A stretch of 64,000 nucleotides of DNA from Novosphingobium resinovorum (lineage in GTDB: Bacteria; Pseudomonadota; Alphaproteobacteria; Sphingomonadales; Sphingomonadaceae). Made by a program: the position numbers and the translations under genes. The stretch covers positions 1-64,000 of the forward strand of contig NZ_BSFC01000004.1 in NCBI RefSeq assembly GCF_027922145.1, written 5' to 3'. Of the stretch, positions 21,106 to 30,487 are shown piece by piece. Position 1 is the first letter of the stretch. Every line of letters begins with the position of its first letter. The notes under the pieces are model-generated. The model had not been told where the DNA came from. It was given only the letters and a program-made list of their open reading frames with translations, and ran no database searches.

Positions 21106-21849
21106 TAGGCCGCTTGCGTAACCGAATCTTCTACAGCCTCGCGGAGGTCAACGCGGCGATCGCCGAGTGCCTTGCCGATCTCAATGACCGGCGCGTGCTG
21201 CGCCAGTTTGGCAAGACGCGCCGCCAGTTGTTCAACGAAGTCGATGTTCCAAACCTCAAGCCGCTGCCGGCAGAGCCGTGGGTTCATGCCGAATGGCGCC
21301 GCTGCCGCGTCGGGCTCGATTACCATATCGCGATCGAGCGACATCATTACTCTGTTCCGCACCGCTTCGCGCGCCGCGAGGTCGAAGCCCGGTTCACTGC
21401 CAGTACCGTCGAGATCTTCCTGGGAGGCGAGCGCATTGCTGTGCACCTGCGCAGCAGCGGCAATGGCCGGCACACCACCGTCCCCGAGCACATGCCATCC
21501 AGCCACCGGCGCTACGGCGAATGGACGCTGGCGAAAATCCGGCAGGAGGCAAGCCGGATCGGGCCGATGCTATCCTTGCTGGTCGAGAAGGTCATCGAGG
21601 CAAAGCCCCATCCCGAACAGGGCTATCGATCCTGTCTGGGCATCATCGGGCTCGAAAAACGCTTCGGTCCCGAGCGCCTCGAAGCTGCGGCGTTGCGCGC
21701 GCTGGAGATCCAGGCGCGCAATTACCCGTCGGTTAAATCGATCCTCGAGAAGGGCCTCGACCAGGTGCCCGTTCCCCAATCCCCCGAGCAAGAGCCGATC
21801 ATCCATTCCAACATCCGCGGCTCGAGCTACTACAACTGAAGGAGCAAGA

Positions 21850-22590
21850 ATGCTGAAGCATCCCACTCTGGACCTTCTGGGCCAACTCGGCCTCGCCGGC
21901 ATGGCCAAGGCCTTCGCCGAGATGGAAAGCAACGATGACGCAGCCAGTCTCAGCCACGCAGAATGGCTGGCACTGCTGCTCGACCACGAGGCCACCTACC
22001 GAAATGACAGGCGCCTCGCTCTGCGCTTGCGACATGCCAAGCTGCGACACCGCGCCGTGCCCGAGGACGTTGATTACCGAACGCGCCGCAGTCTTGACCG
22101 CCGGCTCTTCGAGACGTTGCTCGCTGGCGAATGGATATCCAGGCACGAGAACTTGGCCATCATCGGCCCGACCGGCATCGGGAAAAGTTGGTTGGCCTGT
22201 GCGATCGGTCACAAGGCCTGCCGTGATAACCGTTCCGTTCTCTACACCCGGTTGCCGCGGCTAATCGACGAACTCACCTTGGCCAAGGGTGACGTCCGTA
22301 TCGCTGCTCGCCTGAAAAGCCTTGCCCGGGTCGATCTGCTGATCCTGGATGATTGGGGGCTTCAGCCTCTCGACGGCAACGCCCGGCACCATCTGCTCGA
22401 AATCCTTGAGGACCGTTACGGTCAGCGCTCCACGCTGGTCACCAGCCAACTTCCGGTGCCCCGCTGGCATCAGACCATAAACAATCCGACCTACGCCGAC
22501 GCCATCCTGGACCGCCTCGTTCACAACGCACACCGCCTAGAACTCGAAGGTGAATCCATGCGTCGAAATGCCGCCACCGCCGCGGCTTGA
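21850..22590 (+). CDS. istB: IS21 helper ATPase IstB
   Basis: 246 residues from ATG 21850 (AAGGAGCAAGA upstream), ten bases after istA. AAA+ ATPase that helps IstA choose and cut the target. Walker A GPTGIGKSWLA near residue 105, Walker B LLILDDWGLQPL near 165, and the sensor stretch TLVTSQLPVPRWH. C-terminal ADAILDRLVHNAHRLELEGE is canonical. Intact. Confidence 0.92.
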   Translation: MLKHPTLDLLGQLGLAGMAKAFAEMESNDDAASLSHAEWLALLLDHEATYRNDRRLALRLRHAKLRHRAVPEDVDYRTRRSLDRRLFETLLAGEWISRHENLAIIGPTGIGKSWLACAIGHKACRDNRSVLYTRLPRLIDELTLAKGDVRIAARLKSLARVDLLILDDWGLQPLDGNARHHLLEILEDRYGQRSTLVTSQLPVPRWHQTINNPTYADAILDRLVHNAHRLELEGESMRRNAATAAA

Positions 22591-22631
22591 CCAAGGCGCC
22601 AACATAGGTGACATCCACGACCAACGATCAG

Positions 22632-22712
22632 GCGCTTCAACTGCGCGCGATCAGATCGGAACGCTGCGCGGCATCAAATCGGAATGCCTGCGCGCGATGG
22701 TCGGAATCCGCA
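22632..22712. repeat. IS21 subterminal repeats, right
   Basis: Three degenerate copies of CTGCGCGCGATnnnATCGGAA at about 24-base spacing before the right inverted repeat, mirror to those at 19071-19180. Confidence 0.7.
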
Positions 22713-22924
22713 ACCAGATACCTTACTTCGCCCATGCGTCCGCCGTCGGCAACGGCCACGGCGTTGCGTAGCTTTGCAACGTCAATGCCGACGAACGCCT
22801 CTCGTAGCTCATCCATGACACCATCTCCGCGATAGCGAAGGCTCAGCACCTGCGCTGCCCTCGCCAACACAGTGTAAGCGTAGGGCCGCCCTCAGTCGCG
22901 CAGCGGACATACGGTCTTACCCAA

Positions 22925-23013
22925 CACCGCTCCTAAGTTCGCAAATAACTGCGACCTTAAGACCGATCCATCATCCCACCGGCAAGGCGCCGCTCAGCGG
23001 ATGCGTACGAAAC
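22925..23013. repeat. Solo IS66 end
   Basis: ACCGCTCCTAAG, a TTAAGACCG block and CCGGCAAGGCG..GCGGATGCGTACG in the same order as at 2060-2142. The tnpA gene that should follow is missing; the IS110 5' end lies next to it. Probably the right end of the IS66 whose tnpC tail is at 18378-18440. Confidence 0.6.
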
Positions 23014-23044
23014 TACCAGCCTCGGAGCATCTGCAAATGTGGGG

Positions 23045-23135
23045 GATTTTTACCGGATACGGTCGGGTGAAATGCCTGTCCGAGACTTTTTGAAATCACT
23101 TTCCGCGACTTAACGGAATCGCAGTCCAGGACTTT
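23045..23135. repeat. IS21-like terminal repeats, solo
   Basis: On the minus strand three ~24-base units of the form AGTCnCGGA(A/C)AGnnATTTC follow one another. They resemble those at 7488-7553 (GGACAGGCGTTTCGC). No istA or istB codons nearby. Likely an orphan element end. Confidence 0.45.
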
Positions 23136-23524
23136 CCAAAACACGCATACGGCGCTCTTGGCGAGCGCATCTGCGTCTGTTATTCATGGCTCGCGCTGCG
23201 TAAACGGCAGCGCCGGGACTGGTAATCCCGCCAGAGAAGCAAGCTCGGGAAACTCTGTTTTCCGGGGTGCCGTTGCGCATGTCCAGACCTCCGGGTTAAA
23301 GGCCGCGGCGCATGTCTCTGGCATGTTACCAGCTCCGGCGGCTCCCGCGCCTAAGCGTGCGGGAGTTCGGGACCAGTTCGCATTTGTCTCGTCTATCCCT
23401 TTCACCCGCTCAAATGCGGACCGGAGGAATATGATGGACGATCTTAGTTCTGTCTCATCGCAGCACGGCGGCCCGACATGGCGGGCTAATAAATTTTGTG
23501 CTTCGGCGCGCGGCGCCAAATTCA
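23136..23524. other. Intergenic stretch, no gene assigned
   Basis: Normal GC. Holds a small hairpin (CTCCCGC..GCGGGAG near 23345-23370) and a 113-codon minus-strand frame (23184-23525) with no recognised motif and no start signal. I assign nothing. Confidence 0.3.
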
Positions 23525-23945
23525 TGGTTAATGGGAAAAATATTAATAATATTACATCGACACCAATTGATAAAAATATAAATATTAATTCATTAGTAAG
23601 ATTTTATCTTTATATAAAATTGATAATTACGCGCAATAAATTTAAAGAAACATTCAATTTATTGCGACTTATTTCTTATAAGATTTTATATTTTAATTCC
23701 TTCGGTGTTGGGGGGCGTAAATTATATTTTTACTGCAATAGTGTTGCTAAGGCACGCCTTGTTAATGCTGGCGGCGATCACAAATGTTCTGATTTTGTGC
23801 AATCTATATGTCTATGCTCAGTAAAAATTTGTAAATGTGTATTAAAATTACAAAAAATTTCGATATATGAAAATATACATTCCAAGATAGACAATCTCTT
23901 TCAGATAAATATTTTATGGCCCATTCATATAAAATGCGAAAATAG
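23525..23945. other. AT-rich island upstream of the lasso sigma factor
   Basis: About 420 bases dominated by A and T (many AATATT, TTTATA runs) in a GC-rich neighbourhood. An open plus frame passes through it into the sigma factor start region, but its lysine/isoleucine/asparagine-rich product has no domain and begins in unrelated GC-rich DNA. More likely a regulatory or acquired non-coding segment; it probably contains the promoter of the sigma-fecR-receptor operon. Confidence 0.5.
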
Positions 23946-23981
23946 CAAATGTGCGCCACATATTTGCGTGGAGCAAGTGTG

Positions 23982-24509
23982 ATGTCTCCTCCAGACGTTC
24001 CACCCGGCCGCAAAAAAGGTATTTCCGATGCGCACGCCCTGATAGCTTGGCATTCATCCCATTCTGGGTGGCTTCACAGATACCTAGTACGTACGCTGCA
24101 CGTCCAGCCATCCGAAGCAGACGACATCGTGCAAGATACATGGCTGCGGATCAGCCACACCTCGCTCAGCGATGTCGAGCATCCCCGCGCGTTTCTTTCG
24201 CGTGTGGCGGTCAACCTGTTTCGAGATGGGCGGCGCCGCGAGCATGTGCGCAGCAGTCATTTGCGTCTGGTCTTCGATAGTTGCCGAGACAGCATCGATC
24301 CTTCCGCGATGGCGGAGCAAGAGGGCAATCTGGAGCTCGAGCGGGCAATTCTCGATTTGCCCGAAAGCATCCGTGATGTATTCATATTGAGCCGGTTTCG
24401 CTCGATGACGAATCGAGACATCGCGGCACAGCTTGGGATCTCGGTGAAAACCGTCGAATGGCGGATCGGCAGGGCTATCGAGCTTTGCGCCCATAGATTG
24501 CGGGGCTAG
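23982..24509 (+). CDS. ECF sigma factor, FecI type
   Basis: 175 residues from ATG 23982 (GGAGCAAGTGTG just upstream). Region 2 has HRYLVRTLHVQPSEADDIVQ then DTWLRI near 30-60. Region 4 is PESIRDVFILSRFRSMTNRD with the helix-turn-helix IAAQLGISVKTVEWRIGRAI near 135-165. Family knowledge: such sigma factors are held by a FecR-type anti-sigma and released when a TonB receptor binds its ligand. The fecR gene starts 10 bases downstream, then the receptor and lasso isopeptidase, so the ligand is probably the lasso peptide made from the facing genes. Confidence 0.88.
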   Translation: MSPPDVPPGRKKGISDAHALIAWHSSHSGWLHRYLVRTLHVQPSEADDIVQDTWLRISHTSLSDVEHPRAFLSRVAVNLFRDGRRREHVRSSHLRLVFDSCRDSIDPSAMAEQEGNLELERAILDLPESIRDVFILSRFRSMTNRDIAAQLGISVKTVEWRIGRAIELCAHRLRG

Positions 24510-24519
24510 GCGGCAGGGG

Positions 24520-25521
24520 ATGGACGAGGAGGATTTCGCGGCGCGGCAACGGGGCGAGGACGCAGCCCGGTGGTTCGCCCGCCTCAAGACAGTACCGGTA
24601 TCCCAAGGTACGCTCAACGATTTCTTCGCTTGGCGCCGCGATCCGGACAATGCCAAAGCTTTCGAAGATGCGGAACGGTTCTGGTCGACGGCGGCGAAGG
24701 TGGGCGAGCGCCCGGCAATTCTGCGCGCCATCGAGCAGGCCGAGGCGCGCAGTCAATCCCGGCGACGCGCTCCTCGAATACCGCGCGCCCTGGCTGTCCT
24801 CGCCATCGGTTGTGCCGGGCTGCTCCTCGTATTTGCCGGGATAGGTGCGTTCAGCACGAAAGGGGAGACGTTCAGCACACCTCCAGGCGAACAGCGAATG
24901 ATCGCACTGGCAGATGGATCACGCCTCAATCTCAACGTCGAGACAGCCGTGCGCGTTAAGTACACCGCCGAGGCCAGGCAACTGGAGTTGCGGAGCGGCG
25001 AGGCGGTTTTTCAGGTGGCGCACAACAAGGCGCGGCCGTTTACGGTGACCGCGGGCGGGGTCACCGTGACAGCCACCGGAACCCGTTTCGATGTCGCGCT
25101 TCGTGCGAAGACGACCTTCGTGACCCTGATCGAGGGCAGCGTTCTGGTCCGCGCTGCCGATGGAAAAACCATCCGCTTAAGTCCCGGCGAGCAATGGCGA
25201 TCATCAGCAGGTGGGGCCACGTTGGAGCGCGTGAACGCAGAGGCCGTCACCGCCTGGACCCAGGGGCGCATCATCTTCGAAAATGCGCCGCTTGCTGATG
25301 CTGTCGCCGAAATCAATCGCCATCGCGGGAGGCAGATCGTTCTAGGCACACCGCAACTGGGCACCCGCCGCATCAGCGGTTCCTTCGAAGCTGGTGATAG
25401 CGAGAGCTTCGCGGCCGCAGTCTCCGCTCTGTTGCCGGTGGAGCAGACTTTCGACAAGGCTGGACGCATCCGTTTATCAGAGCGGGTCATTACGCAAAAA
25501 GAAAATGATCAATCCCGTTAG
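24520..25521 (+). CDS. FecR-type anti-sigma regulator
   Basis: 333 residues; ATG 24520 follows AGGGG. N-terminal DUF4880-like sigma-binding part (RWFARLKTVPVSQGTLNDFF near 18-37), one membrane segment AVLAIGCAGLLLVFAGIGAF (about 88-108), periplasmic FecR domain (TPPGEQRMIALADGSRLNLN, FTVTAGGVTVTATGTRFDV) and a C-terminal STN-like domain (IIFENAPLADAVAEINRHRG). It should pass the receptor signal across the inner membrane to the sigma factor encoded upstream. Confidence 0.9.
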   Translation: MDEEDFAARQRGEDAARWFARLKTVPVSQGTLNDFFAWRRDPDNAKAFEDAERFWSTAAKVGERPAILRAIEQAEARSQSRRRAPRIPRALAVLAIGCAGLLLVFAGIGAFSTKGETFSTPPGEQRMIALADGSRLNLNVETAVRVKYTAEARQLELRSGEAVFQVAHNKARPFTVTAGGVTVTATGTRFDVALRAKTTFVTLIEGSVLVRAADGKTIRLSPGEQWRSSAGGATLERVNAEAVTAWTQGRIIFENAPLADAVAEINRHRGRQIVLGTPQLGTRRISGSFEAGDSESFAAAVSALLPVEQTFDKAGRIRLSERVITQKENDQSR

Positions 25522-25615
25522 GGTTACTGCACTCCCCGCACGTCTTATTCCCAAACAATGCTGATGCAGATCCCGGGTGCTTTGCCCTTGCACTGCAGAT
25601 GCGTATCAATGGGAT

Positions 25616-28351
25616 ATGGCTATGAAAATGAGGGGATCTCTTTCACTTCTCTATGGAGCGGCTACCTATGCCGCGCTGTCGTGTGCTTTGCTCGCAAATG
25701 GATCAGTGCAGGCCCGGGGAGCGCGCTCGAAAGCGATCGCTTTCAATATTCCTGGCGGATCGTTGCAGGCCGCATTGACGGCTTTTGCCGGGCAATCGGG
25801 CCTGCAATTGATCTATGCTCCCGAAAATGTGGCTGGCCGGACGGCGTCGGCGGTGCGCGAAAAGCTTCCCGCCCGTGTCGCGCTCGACCGTCTCATCAAG
25901 GGCACGGGCCTCCACATTCGACAGGTCAACGAACGCGTCATCGTGCTGGAGCGGTACGGCACACGCCCGGGTACCGGTGCCTTGACCGTGTCAGGAGAGG
26001 CTGATGCCGCGTCGCAGACGGCCGCACCAATTCCTGATTCGATTGCGGCGTCAGGCGTAGGAACCGAACGATCCGCGCCAGATCCGATGACTGCACGCGA
26101 TGAAGAGATCGTAGTGACAGGGAGCCGCATTCGCGGCGCGGCCAGTCCGTCGCCGCGCACGACGGCCACTCGTCAGGCGCTAGAGGACGCTGGCATCACC
26201 GATATGGCGGGATTTTCACGGATCCTCCTGCAGAATTTCACTGGCGGACAGAACCCGGGTGTTGCCGGAGGCGGGGACCAGGGCGGGCAGAACAATATCA
26301 ACAACTCGGCCACGCTTAACTTGCGGGGTCTCGGCCCCGACGCCACGCTGACTCTGATCAACGGCCATCGCCTGGCTTACGATGCGCTCAATCAGGGTAT
26401 CGATATATCGACGATTCCCCTCGCTGCCATTGAACGGGTCGAAGTGGTCGCGGACGGCGCCTCGGCGCTCTATGGGTCCGATGCGGTAGGCGGCGTCGCC
26501 AACATCGTCCTGCGCCGCGACTATTCCGGTGCGCAGGTCAGCGCCCGCTATGGGGCTTCCACTGACGGTGGTAACAGCCAGCAGCAGTATACCGGCGTGA
26601 CCGGCGCACGGTGGAATTCCGGCGGTGTGATGGTGGCTGCCGACTATACCCACTCGTCGCCCATCACCGCAGCGGATCGAAGCTACACCCGCCATCTCGA
26701 CGAATCGCAGATGTTGCTGTTGCGTAATTCCCAGTTCAGTGCCGTTGTCGCAGGGCATCAGAGACTGGCTGAAGGCGTGACCTTCGAGATAGACGCCCAG
26801 GTCGCCGATCGCCGCTCGCGCAAGGCAACGGCATTCTTTGTGACCCGGGACGCCTACACCGACGGACTGGTCAATCGTCCCCGCGTGCGCACGTGGGCCC
26901 TCACGCCGGTCGTGCGGATCGAGCTACCGTCGCAGTGGACCGCGTCTTTGGAATTCACGCGCTCGGTAAGCAAAACGGACATTCTATCGCATCGCTTTAC
27001 CGCTGGCGTGGATTCGCCCGGGCGGCTTACTTACGAGAACCACCTGACCAATATCGAGGGTAGCGCGGAAGGACCGCTGGTACGCCTTCCCGGCGGAGAC
27101 GCGCGCCTCGCAATCGGCGCAGGCTACCGCAAGTTCGGGCTCGATATTGACGTCAGCCAAATTGTCGGCGGCGCCTCGGTGACGACCCGCGATGCGCGCG
27201 AAAAACGCAACAGTCTCTTCGCTTACGGCGAGCTTGCTGTACCAGTCGTCGGGTCGGCGAACCGCTCGAGCGGCTTTTACGATCTCCATCTCAGCGCGGC
27301 GGTGCGTTACGAGCGGTATGAGGGCATCGACGAAGTCGCGACCCCCAAGTTCGGGATCGTCTATGCTCCTCACCGCGACGTTACCCTCAAGGCCAGTTGG
27401 GGGCGATCGTTCAAGATTCCGACTCTCAATCAGATCAATCAGGTTCAGGCAGGCAGCCTGCTGCCTGCGAGCCTGTTTGCGCCCCAGCCAAGCCCTGGCT
27501 TGCCTGCAGGGGCGACGGTTCTCTTGCTGGGCGGCGGCAATCCGGATCTGCGCGCCGAGCGTGCAACAACCTGGACGGCTACCTTCGAACTTCGCCCCAG
27601 CTTCATCCCGGACCTTGAGATAACGGCCACCTATTTCGATGTCGATTACCGTCAGCGGATCGCCTCGCCGGTGACATCGGTGCTGTCTTCGCTCGGCAAT
27701 CCGGCCTTCGCCGATTTCATCACTTTCAATCCCTCGGCGCAGCAGATCGAGGCGATAATCGCAGGCCTGCCCGAAGGGCTGAGCAATCAAAGTGGCGGCC
27801 CGTTCGACCCTGCGGGCGTTGGAGCGATCATCGACACCAGCCTGCGCAACACTGCGCGCGAACGCGCCCGCGGGCTTGATATCTCGGCCCTCTACCGAGC
27901 CGCATTGGGTGAAGGGGATACCCTTACGCTCACGGCCGCAGCCAGCTACCTTGATGCCGACCGCAAGCTGAGCGCCGGACAGGCACCGTTGGAGCGATCC
28001 GGCGTAATCTTCACTCCGCCGCATTGGCGGGTGCGGGGCGGGCTGAACTGGGAGCGGGCCAATACTCAGGTCGCTGCGTCGCTGAACTACGCCGGCGGTG
28101 TTGTCGACGACCGTTTTGTCGTCCCCGCGGCGATCGGTGCCTTCACGACGCTTGATCTCAGTGCCGGTTTTCGCAGCACTGCGCAGGCAGGATTGCTTCG
28201 CAATGTCGACCTGCGCGTCTCCGCGCTCAATATCCTGAACGAGAAGCCAGACGTGATCAGGACGAGCGATCCTGCGGCAATTCCTTTCGATTCGACCAAT
28301 CAGTCCTCGATCGGTCGGTTCGTCAGCCTGGCGGTGACCAAATCATGGTAA
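25616..28351 (+). CDS. TonB-dependent receptor with signalling (STN) domain
   Basis: About 911 residues from ATG 25616 (25622 also possible). Signal peptide SLLYGAATYAALSCALLANG to about residue 36, then an STN domain (AFNIPGGSLQAALTAFAGQS, GLQLIYAPENVAG) that contacts FecR. Next the plug: EEIVVTGSRIRG, NLRGLGPDATLTLINGHRLA, AIERVEVVADGASALYGSDA. The beta-barrel ends SIGRFVSLAVTKSW. The STN domain marks a transducer, so it both imports and senses its ligand. Placed between fecR and the lasso isopeptidase gene, which overlaps its stop codon, it is the likely lasso-peptide importer. Confidence 0.9.
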   Translation: MAMKMRGSLSLLYGAATYAALSCALLANGSVQARGARSKAIAFNIPGGSLQAALTAFAGQSGLQLIYAPENVAGRTASAVREKLPARVALDRLIKGTGLHIRQVNERVIVLERYGTRPGTGALTVSGEADAASQTAAPIPDSIAASGVGTERSAPDPMTARDEEIVVTGSRIRGAASPSPRTTATRQALEDAGITDMAGFSRILLQNFTGGQNPGVAGGGDQGGQNNINNSATLNLRGLGPDATLTLINGHRLAYDALNQGIDISTIPLAAIERVEVVADGASALYGSDAVGGVANIVLRRDYSGAQVSARYGASTDGGNSQQQYTGVTGARWNSGGVMVAADYTHSSPITAADRSYTRHLDESQMLLLRNSQFSAVVAGHQRLAEGVTFEIDAQVADRRSRKATAFFVTRDAYTDGLVNRPRVRTWALTPVVRIELPSQWTASLEFTRSVSKTDILSHRFTAGVDSPGRLTYENHLTNIEGSAEGPLVRLPGGDARLAIGAGYRKFGLDIDVSQIVGGASVTTRDAREKRNSLFAYGELAVPVVGSANRSSGFYDLHLSAAVRYERYEGIDEVATPKFGIVYAPHRDVTLKASWGRSFKIPTLNQINQVQAGSLLPASLFAPQPSPGLPAGATVLLLGGGNPDLRAERATTWTATFELRPSFIPDLEITATYFDVDYRQRIASPVTSVLSSLGNPAFADFITFNPSAQQIEAIIAGLPEGLSNQSGGPFDPAGVGAIIDTSLRNTARERARGLDISALYRAALGEGDTLTLTAAASYLDADRKLSAGQAPLERSGVIFTPPHWRVRGGLNWERANTQVAASLNYAGGVVDDRFVVPAAIGAFTTLDLSAGFRSTAQAGLLRNVDLRVSALNILNEKPDVIRTSDPAAIPFDSTNQSSIGRFVSLAVTKSW

Positions 28352-30450
28352 GGATGAGCCATGCTATCTGCGCCCTGGCCACGGCCTTGCTGTCTTGGCC
28401 GGTGCACGCCGCGGATAGCCAGGACTGCGCAGATTTGCTGCCGGAGTCGGGAAATGCGGTTCGCCGGGCGCTGATTGCCGAGGATCTGGCCCGCCTGCGT
28501 GACATCGGGCCTGTCGATACCCCCAGCGAGGACCGCCGTATCCTGGCCTTGTCGCCCGATGGCAAGCATCTCGCGTTCCAGCTGCGGCGCGCCAACCCGC
28601 AGGGCAACGCCTATTGTCTCGCCATGGTGGTGGCGGATGTGACAGGCAGCCAGCCCGTGCGTATTGTCGATCGCGGCGGGGAATTCATCCGCACGACGCT
28701 GGATCTGAGGGCGCACGCGGGGTCGCCGACGGGGATTGCCAAAGTCATCACGCCGCACTGGTCGCCTGACGGGCGATGGTTTGCCTATCTCAAGCGCGAG
28801 GGACCGGTCACGCAAGTGTGGCGAGCCAACGCCGATGGAAGCCGCAGCGCGCCAATCACGCGCAGTGATGACGATGTTGAGGATTTTTACCTGGCGGGGG
28901 ACGGCAACCGCCTCGTCTTTTCCGTCGCGTCTTTGCGTGAGACGAACCAGGCTATCGATAATGAGGGTCTAACGGGTTTCCATTATGATGAGCGTTTTGC
29001 TCCGGGTTCCAGCCCGCGGCCTTTCCCGCCGGCCCCGGTACAGCGCATGGTCTGGTTCATGGACCTGTCTTCCGGTGCGCTGCGCCCGGCCACAAACGAG
29101 GAGCGCGAAGGTCTGGAGGCGGGAGGCCCGCGCGAAGGGACCTGGAAAGAAGCGAGCAATCCGCGTGGCGACCGGGCGTGGCTCGATACGGCAGCACCGA
29201 CATACTGGCAGCAGTTGGGCCGTCTGACAGTGGATTTTGCCGACCGTCGATCGCTCGCATGCCCAGATGCAGTGTGCGCAGGTGTTCGTCGTCCCTGGTG
29301 GACCAGGCAAGGCTACGTCCGGTTTGTGCGGCGGGAGGGCTGGGCTGACGGTTCAACCGCGATTTACCAGTGGCGGCCTGGCCATGGAAGCCCACGAAGG
29401 ATCTATGTCACTGACGACGTGCTGGTCGACTGTGTGCCCGACGGCGATGGGTTGATCTGCCTTCGCGAAAGCTCTCTCATCCCGCGCCGACTTGAACGAC
29501 TTGATCCGCGAACCGGCCATCGACAGGTCCTGTTCGATCCCAACCCGGAGTTTGCGGGCCTGTCGCTCGGAAAAGCCGAGCGGCTGCATCTTACCAATGC
29601 TTATGGCCTGCCTTCGATCGCGGATCTTGTCCTGCCGGTGGGCTATCAGCCTGGCGAGCACTATCCGATGGTGGTGGTGCAGTATCATACACGGGGGTTT
29701 CTGCGAGGAGGGACAGGCGACGACTATCCCATCCAGGCCTTCGCCAATCGGGGCTACGCCGTACTCAGCGTAAGCAAACCCGCATCGATCGGCTTGTCCC
29801 GGACCACGGACTTCGCCGAAGCCGATCGAATCAACCTCAAGGATTTCGCGGATCGCCGCAGCGTCCTCTCTTCAGTCGAGCAGGGCGTCCGCCTGGCGAT
29901 CGCGCGGGGTATAGCTGACCCCAAGCGTGTCGGCATCACCGGTCTGAGCGATGGCGCTTCGACGGTCATGTTCGCGCTGCTGCATAGCACGCTCTTTTCA
30001 GCTGCGGCCATGAGCCAGTGTTGTTATGATCCCACAATGACCGCAAGGGGTGGGCCCGGGGCTGCGAAGAGTTTTTACTTCTATGGCTACCCTAAGCTGA
30101 CGGATCGCAGCACGCAGGCCGAGGATTTCTGGCGTCAGATCGCGCTGTCGTACAACGCGGACCGGATCCGCACCCCAATCCTGCTTCAATTGTCGGACGA
30201 CGAGTACAGTAGCGCGCTCGTTACGTATACGGCGCTGCGCGAGGCAAAGGTGCCGATCGACATGTTCGTGTTCCCAGGCGAGCATCACATCAAGTGGCAA
30301 CCCGCTCACCGTCTGGCCCAGTACCAGCGCTCGCTCGACTGGTTCGATTACTGGCTCAAGGACACGCGCCCTGCGGCATACGCTCGGCCCAGGGAACTCA
30401 GCCATTGGGAGGCACTGCGTCGCGACCAGCTTTCGGCAGGAAATTCGTGA
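28345..30450 (+). CDS. Lasso peptide isopeptidase (S9 prolyl-oligopeptidase type)
   Basis: 701 residues; ATG 28345 overlaps the receptor stop, and ATG 28354 after AAGG is an alternative. Signal peptide ends near VHAADS (22-24). A beta-propeller-like N-terminal half (RRILALSPDGKHLAFQLRRA, HWSPDGRWFAYLKREG) is followed by an alpha/beta hydrolase domain. The nucleophile is Ser535 in GLSDGAST, with an acid in QLSDDEYSSA and His at 647/648 in FPGEHHIKW. Family knowledge: such enzymes (AtxE type) cut the isopeptide bond of the cognate lasso peptide after import. The facing B, C and A genes at 30488-33088 make this reading strong. Confidence 0.88.
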   Translation: MVRMSHAICALATALLSWPVHAADSQDCADLLPESGNAVRRALIAEDLARLRDIGPVDTPSEDRRILALSPDGKHLAFQLRRANPQGNAYCLAMVVADVTGSQPVRIVDRGGEFIRTTLDLRAHAGSPTGIAKVITPHWSPDGRWFAYLKREGPVTQVWRANADGSRSAPITRSDDDVEDFYLAGDGNRLVFSVASLRETNQAIDNEGLTGFHYDERFAPGSSPRPFPPAPVQRMVWFMDLSSGALRPATNEEREGLEAGGPREGTWKEASNPRGDRAWLDTAAPTYWQQLGRLTVDFADRRSLACPDAVCAGVRRPWWTRQGYVRFVRREGWADGSTAIYQWRPGHGSPRRIYVTDDVLVDCVPDGDGLICLRESSLIPRRLERLDPRTGHRQVLFDPNPEFAGLSLGKAERLHLTNAYGLPSIADLVLPVGYQPGEHYPMVVVQYHTRGFLRGGTGDDYPIQAFANRGYAVLSVSKPASIGLSRTTDFAEADRINLKDFADRRSVLSSVEQGVRLAIARGIADPKRVGITGLSDGASTVMFALLHSTLFSAAAMSQCCYDPTMTARGGPGAAKSFYFYGYPKLTDRSTQAEDFWRQIALSYNADRIRTPILLQLSDDEYSSALVTYTALREAKVPIDMFVFPGEHHIKWQPAHRLAQYQRSLDWFDYWLKDTRPAAYARPRELSHWEALRRDQLSAGNS

Positions 30451-30487
30451 AATTCCAGAGGCGATTCTCTGTTGTCCTGGATCCGCC

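Larger units (their letters stand above)
19244..21839 (+). pseudogene. istA: IS21 transposase IstA, interrupted by IS630
   Basis: First part 19244-20059 (MPTRRVMMRHVREILRLSLD; catalytic Asp in KLFLDYAGDTVPVV, second in LLVPDNAKVAVIKAC). Second part 21108-21839 starts GRLRNRIFYSLAEVNAAIAE. Removing the IS630 and one TA restores ERWLLGRLRNRIF in frame, so the only lesion is the insertion. Following the restored frame, the protein would be about 515 residues, normal for IstA. Confidence 0.85.
19060..22713 (+). mobile_element. IS21-family element carrying a nested IS630
   Basis: Bounded by the perfect 11-bp inverted repeat TTGCGGATTCC / GGAATCCGCAA and flanked by the 5-bp direct repeat CCAGA (19055-19059, 22714-22718). 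Inside are istA and istB in the usual order. The IS630 at 20060-21105 interrupts istA. Without it the element would be about 2.6 kb and intact. Confidence 0.88.
18441..22816 (-). pseudogene. IS110-family transposase, split by IS21 and 3'-truncated
   Basis: The N-terminus starts at ATG 22816 (MDELREAFVGIDVAKLRNAV, the DEDD RuvC-like start) and runs to GRMGEVRYL at ~22719. Skipping the IS21 at 19060-22713 and one CCAGA duplication restores RYLGEFDADEASMRRLVKRL. It continues with VIFCYEAGPTGYGLHRLIQS, VKTNRRDAIGLARLLRAGEL and AVWVPDEGHEAMRDLVRG. After LQALRGVDLIAA (about 18450) the C-terminal Tnp20 domain with its serine is missing. The element is inactive as it stands. Confidence 0.8.

Noticed and set aside
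23158..23982. 274-codon frame through the AT-rich island
   Set aside because: Begins in unrelated GC-rich sequence, changes composition abruptly and has no domain; kept only as a note on the AT-rich island.
26984..28024. 346-codon minus-strand frame
   Set aside because: Antisense to the TonB receptor, no family resemblance.
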